From the NCBI RefSeq assembly GCF_029211225.1, contig NZ_JARGEM010000001.1, forward strand, positions 1-64,000: a stretch of 64,000 bases of DNA, written 5' to 3'. Under the pieces are notes generated by a model. That model made no database searches. It was given only the letters and a program-made list of their open reading frames with translations, and was not told the origin of the DNA. Below, one piece after another: positions 60,856 through 64,000 of the stretch (position 1 is its first letter; each line of letters starts with the position of its first letter). This DNA is from Antiquaquibacter metalliresistens. Its GTDB lineage: Bacteria; Actinomycetota; Actinomycetes; Actinomycetales; Microbacteriaceae. Both the position numbers and the translations under genes were made by a program.

Positions 60856-61611
60856 CTAGCGCAGGTCGGTGAGATCGCGGTAGGGGTCCAGACGCTCGTC
60901 CCGCGGATCGAGCTCGGTCACGAGGAGGTCGATCCGCGACCAGTCGAGCCCCTGGGCAAGGGCCATGTGACCGATCTTCGATGAGTCCAGCAGCAGGATG
61001 GTCTCCTCGGCGTGCTGGGCGAACACGTCCTTGAGTTGTGCCTCCTCCAGCGACACCTCGCTCGTGCCCCCCGGCGAGACCGCGGAGGCGGAGGTGAAGA
61101 ATCGGGCATAGCCAAGGGATGCCGCGGCACGACAGGCGACCGCGCCGACGAAGCTCCCCGACCGCTCGTCGAGCTCCCCGCCGATGAGCACCGAGCGCAC
61201 CCCCGGCCGGTGTCTCGCGGTCGCCGCGTTGTCGATCGAGTTCGTCGCGACAACGAGATCGCGCGCGGCGAGCGCGCCGAGGAGAACGCCGCTCGTGGTC
61301 GAGGCGTCGAACGCGACAGCACCGGTCGCCGGCAGGAGATCACTCGCCTTGCGGGCGATGACTGACTTCGAAACGGAGCGTGTCGACATCCGATCCCGAA
61401 AGGGCCGCGGGAGCACCGCGGCAACCGCGCCTCCGCGCACCCGCCGGGCGAGCCCCTCGGCCTCGAGATCGTCGAGGTCGCGGCGCACCGTCATAGCGGA
61501 CACCCCGAGCTGCTCGGCGACGGGATCGAGGCGCAAGGCACCGTCACGGGCGAGGATCTCGAGCAAGCGGGCCCGCCGCTCCTCGCTGAGTATCGTCGCC
61601 ATGGCCGCCAT
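60856..61611 (-). CDS. DeoR-family sugar regulator
   Basis: 251 residues from ATG 61609-61611 (ATG 61600-61602 is an alternative). The DeoR helix-turn-helix is SEERRARLLEILARDGALRL, LGVSAMTVRRDLDDLEAEGL; the sugar-phosphate sensing domain has VAFDASTTSGVLLGAL, VATNSIDNAATA, VLIGGELDERSGSFVGAVA and LLLDSSKIGH. It precedes the rhamnose genes and faces the isomerase-like gene. The ligand is probably a phosphorylated deoxysugar intermediate. Confidence 0.9.
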   Translation of the reverse strand: MAAMATILSEERRARLLEILARDGALRLDPVAEQLGVSAMTVRRDLDDLEAEGLARRVRGGAVAAVLPRPFRDRMSTRSVSKSVIARKASDLLPATGAVAFDASTTSGVLLGALAARDLVVATNSIDNAATARHRPGVRSVLIGGELDERSGSFVGAVACRAAASLGYARFFTSASAVSPGGTSEVSLEEAQLKDVFAQHAEETILLLDSSKIGHMALAQGLDWSRIDLLVTELDPRDERLDPYRDLTDLR

Positions 61612-61695
61612 CGTATTCCCGGGGCCCGCCCCGCGCGTGCGCAGGTGTCGGATGCTGCCAACGCGCCGATCCGAACGCGCGCACGAGCCGTCTAC

Positions 61696-61753
61696 TTGAC
61701 AGCGCCGCGATCTCAAACTAGTTTCACTGAAACCAGACATGGTTCAATGAACC
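61696..61753 (+). promoter_or_regulatory. Promoter and twin DeoR operators
   Basis: TTGACA (61696-61701) and TAGTTT (61719-61724) are spaced by 17 bases, a consensus promoter for the plus-strand operon. GTTTCACTGAAAC (61721-61733) and GGTTCAATGAACC (61741-61753) are two perfect 13-bp palindromes of the form G(T/G)TTCAnTGAA(A/C)C, 20 bases apart. They overlap the -10 element and start point, as expected for repression by the divergent DeoR regulator. Confidence 0.8.
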
Positions 61754-61827
61754 CGGTTCATCACGAGCCGGACAGCACGACGGCAACGGCGCCCCGCTCA
61801 GGTGGCGCCCCATGACAGAGGATGGCA

Positions 61828-63093
61828 ATGACCAAGGCGGGACCGTACGAGGGTGTGACCTCAACCGAGGCGAGCATCGAGCGCGCAATGGAGGCCGCGG
61901 GCGGCGTGCTGCGCTTGGCGCCGACGTGGGTGCCCCGCTCGTTCTGCACTCCCGCCCAACGGCTTCGACTGCATCCCGACGACTACTTCCCGCTCGGCAA
62001 GGAGCGCGGCGGCATCGACGAGCGTTGGTTCGCCAGTGCCATTCGCGCCGAGAACGGCCCGCTCACCGACCCGTTCGAAGGCCTGAGCCTCGTCGTCGGC
62101 CCCGACGGCGAGATCATCCCCTTCGACGAGTTCATCGCTCACACCAAGGATGCCGCGATCGGCAACCTCTGGAACCGCTACGGCAAGTGGCCGATGTACT
62201 CCAAGTTCTTCGACAACCAGTACCCGCTGCCGTTCCACGTGCACCAGATGGACCAGCACGCCGCGCTCGTCGGCAAGATGGGCAAGCCGGAGGCTTACTA
62301 CTTCCCCCCGCAGCTGAACAACCACGGCGGCATGTTCCCTTACACGTTCTTCGGCTTCCACCCAGAGACGTCCCGCGAGCAGGTGCTCGAGAAGCTCGAG
62401 CTCTTCCTCAAGGGCGGCGACAACCGCATCACCGAACTCTCGGTCGCGTATCGCATCACGCCCGGCACCGGGTGGGACGTGCCCCCGGGCGTGCTCCATG
62501 CCCCCGCGAGCATGTGCACCTACGAGCCGCAGGCGGCAAGCGACGTGTTCGCCATGACCGAGTCGTGGTCGAACAACCGCGAGGTGCCCGACGAGTTGCT
62601 GTGGAAGGACATCCCCGCCGACAAGGTTGGCGACCTCGACTTCGTGCTCGAGATCCTCGATTGGAACCTCAACGTCGACCCCGAGTTCTGGAGCCACCGC
62701 TTCAGCCCCGCCCTCGAGACCTCGGCGAGCGCCGCGGCCGGCGGCGAGGACTACGTCGAGAAGTGGATCACCTACCGCTCGGCTGCATTCAGTGCAAAGG
62801 AGCTCACGGTGAAGCCCGGCGCGACCGTACGGGTCGAGGATGCCGATGCCTACGGCTTCATCGCCGTCGATGGTCGCGGCGAGATCAATGGGCAGACCGT
62901 CGAGGCGCTGTCCTCCATCCGCTATGGCCAGCTCTCGCACGACGAATACTTCGTCACGGCTGACGCCGTGAAGGACGGCGTTACGATCACGAACGCCTCG
63001 GCGAGCTCCGATCTGGTGCTGCTGAAGCACTTCGGTCCGGGCAATGCCGAGCTCGCCGCCGACACCGGTGCCGTCGCGCGGGAGCGCGTGTGA
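61828..63093 (+). CDS. Cupin-type sugar isomerase-like protein (ManA-like)
   Basis: 421 residues from ATG 61828 (GAGG six bases upstream; ATG 61822 overlaps that site). The metal-binding region reads LPFHVHQMDQHAALVGKMGK followed by PEAYYFP, like the type I phosphomannose isomerase block with its histidines and glutamate, and a second cupin occupies the C-terminus (FIAVDGRGEINGQ, IRYGQLSHDEYFV). It likely interconverts an aldose and ketose or their phosphates. No classical rhamnose isomerase is in the window, so this could fill that step; the true rhaI may also lie outside. Confidence 0.7.
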   Translation: MTKAGPYEGVTSTEASIERAMEAAGGVLRLAPTWVPRSFCTPAQRLRLHPDDYFPLGKERGGIDERWFASAIRAENGPLTDPFEGLSLVVGPDGEIIPFDEFIAHTKDAAIGNLWNRYGKWPMYSKFFDNQYPLPFHVHQMDQHAALVGKMGKPEAYYFPPQLNNHGGMFPYTFFGFHPETSREQVLEKLELFLKGGDNRITELSVAYRITPGTGWDVPPGVLHAPASMCTYEPQAASDVFAMTESWSNNREVPDELLWKDIPADKVGDLDFVLEILDWNLNVDPEFWSHRFSPALETSASAAAGGEDYVEKWITYRSAAFSAKELTVKPGATVRVEDADAYGFIAVDGRGEINGQTVEALSSIRYGQLSHDEYFVTADAVKDGVTITNASASSDLVLLKHFGPGNAELAADTGAVARERV

Positions 63094-64000
63094 CACCCGC
63101 CGTCCCGATGGTCCACGGGCGATCGCGCGACGAGCTCGCACGCCGCACCGGGACACTCGCGCAGGTCGCGCGCATCGACCGCCTCGTCGATGAGGAGGGT
63201 CCTGCACGCGGTGCGCGCCGCATCCGTCTCGTGACCGGCGGTGGACTCGAGGTCGAAATCCATCCCGACCGCGCGCTCGACCTCGGGCAGGTCACGTTCC
63301 GCGGAGTTCCGGTCGCCTGGATGTCTCCCACCGGGATGATGGCACCGGGGCTCGCCGAGAGCTCCGGATCTCAGTGGCTGCGGTCATTCGGCGGCGGGCT
63401 TCTCGCGACGTGCGGTCTGGACTCGTTCGGACCGCCCACCGTCGACGAAGGTGTCGAGTACCCCCAGCACGGCCGCGTTGGTGTCGTTCCGGCGACGATC
63501 ACGCGTGCTGAGGTGCGCGGCGGAGAACTCATGGTCAGTGGCATCGTGCGCCAGACCGGCGTCTTCGCCGAGAACCTCGTACTCGAGCGCACCTGGTCGG
63601 CCGACATCGGCGGGACGACGCTGCGCTTGCGCGACGTCGTGCGCAACGAAGGCTTCGCCGACGCCGGCCACATGGTGCTGTATCACGTGAACATCGGCTG
63701 GCCGTTGCTCGACGAGACAGCGAGTCTCGAGCTGCCCTCACGCGAGGTCAATCCGCGTGACGCGGACGCGCGCTCGGGCGCCGGGCGGTGGCACCAGATC
63801 GAGGAGCCCCAGGCCGACTACCGAGAGCAGGTCTTCGGCCACGACTTCCGTGACAGCGGCACCGCGGTCGTCGCCATCGACAACCCCGGGATCGACACGC
63901 GTCTCGAACTACGATTCGACACCGGCACGCTCCCCGCCCTCCACCAGTGGAAGATGAGTGGCGAGGGTCACTACGTGATGGGGCTCGAGCCGGTCAACGT
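63090..64000 (+). CDS. DUF4432-type aldose-1-epimerase-like protein, cut by the window end
   Basis: GTG start overlapping the stop of the isomerase-like gene (GTGA); open to the window end, 303 codons seen. Galactose-mutarotase-like β-sandwich features: VEIHPDRALDLGQVTFRGVP, FGGGLLATCGLDSFGPP, YPQHGRVGVVPA, VLYHVNIGWPLLDE, and KMSGEGHYVMGLEPVN at the edge. DUF4432 proteins are found in sugar-catabolic operons. It probably interconverts sugar anomers for the isomerase. Confidence 0.85.
   Translation, partial: MTPAVPMVHGRSRDELARRTGTLAQVARIDRLVDEEGPARGARRIRLVTGGGLEVEIHPDRALDLGQVTFRGVPVAWMSPTGMMAPGLAESSGSQWLRSFGGGLLATCGLDSFGPPTVDEGVEYPQHGRVGVVPATITRAEVRGGELMVSGIVRQTGVFAENLVLERTWSADIGGTTLRLRDVVRNEGFADAGHMVLYHVNIGWPLLDETASLELPSREVNPRDADARSGAGRWHQIEEPQADYREQVFGHDFRDSGTAVVAIDNPGIDTRLELRFDTGTLPALHQWKMSGEGHYVMGLEPVN

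Overview
The window looks like chromosome of a high-GC actinobacterium, most likely of the family Microbacteriaceae. The evidence is the high GC content, many GTG starts, ATGA/GTGA stop-start overlaps, a ClpC-type unfoldase, an ECF42-type sigma factor paired with a DGPF protein, a short actinobacterial N-acetylglutamate synthase, LAxTG-type surface anchors, and the gene order ftsH-folE-folP-folB-folK-DUF3180-PH-PH-DUF2520-panC-lysS known from other actinobacteria. All family calls come from reading motifs in the translations; no database search was run.

Layout. 1-706: end of a gene cut by the window, then about 560 non-coding bases with three decaying copies of the 3' end of tRNA-Ser(CGA) before the intact tRNA, which looks like an old integration site. 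749-4798: NarL-type two-component system followed by an ABC exporter. 4892-15564: housekeeping genes (radA, pabC, an MFS exporter, argA, clpC) mixed with small conserved or unknown proteins. 15690-19030: 48-residue membrane protein, ECF42 sigma factor with DGPF partner, pirin, and three tiny membrane proteins that follow lysS. 19032-30908: long minus-strand folate/pantothenate/lysS/ftsH/hpt/tilS block. 30956-34710: ppa, two paralogous secreted cell-wall hydrolases (NlpC/P60 and M23) with matching upstream leaders, and tRNA-Glu, tRNA-Asp and tRNA-Phe. 34739-36340: decayed amidohydrolase, SDR and MarR genes. 36384-48337: two very large secreted LAxTG metallophosphoesterases and a GntR-HupE-GntR operon. 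48474-51753: divergent lipoprotein and ECF transporter. 51641-55261: cobalamin-dependent metH. 55291-64000: lactate oxidation (lldD with its regulator) and a deoxysugar, probably L-rhamnose, catabolic region under a DeoR regulator.

How the genes work together. FolE, FolP, FolB, FolK and PabC cover most steps to dihydropteroate, and MetH uses the folate product. RhaB and the aldolase/dehydrogenase fusion would convert rhamnulose to dihydroxyacetone phosphate and lactaldehyde/lactate, which LldD could oxidise to pyruvate. HupE and the ECF transporter next to the B12 enzyme MetH suggest, without proving, metal or corrinoid uptake.

Main points for a second look: the tRNA-Ser end array; the in-frame palindrome plus 21-bp repeat inserted in tilS; the three-microprotein tail of the lysS operon; TAnnnT-N6/7-start leaderless promoters before six genes; the LAxTG phosphoesterase/GntR/HupE/ECF neighbourhood; and palindromic operators for the lactate and deoxysugar regulators.
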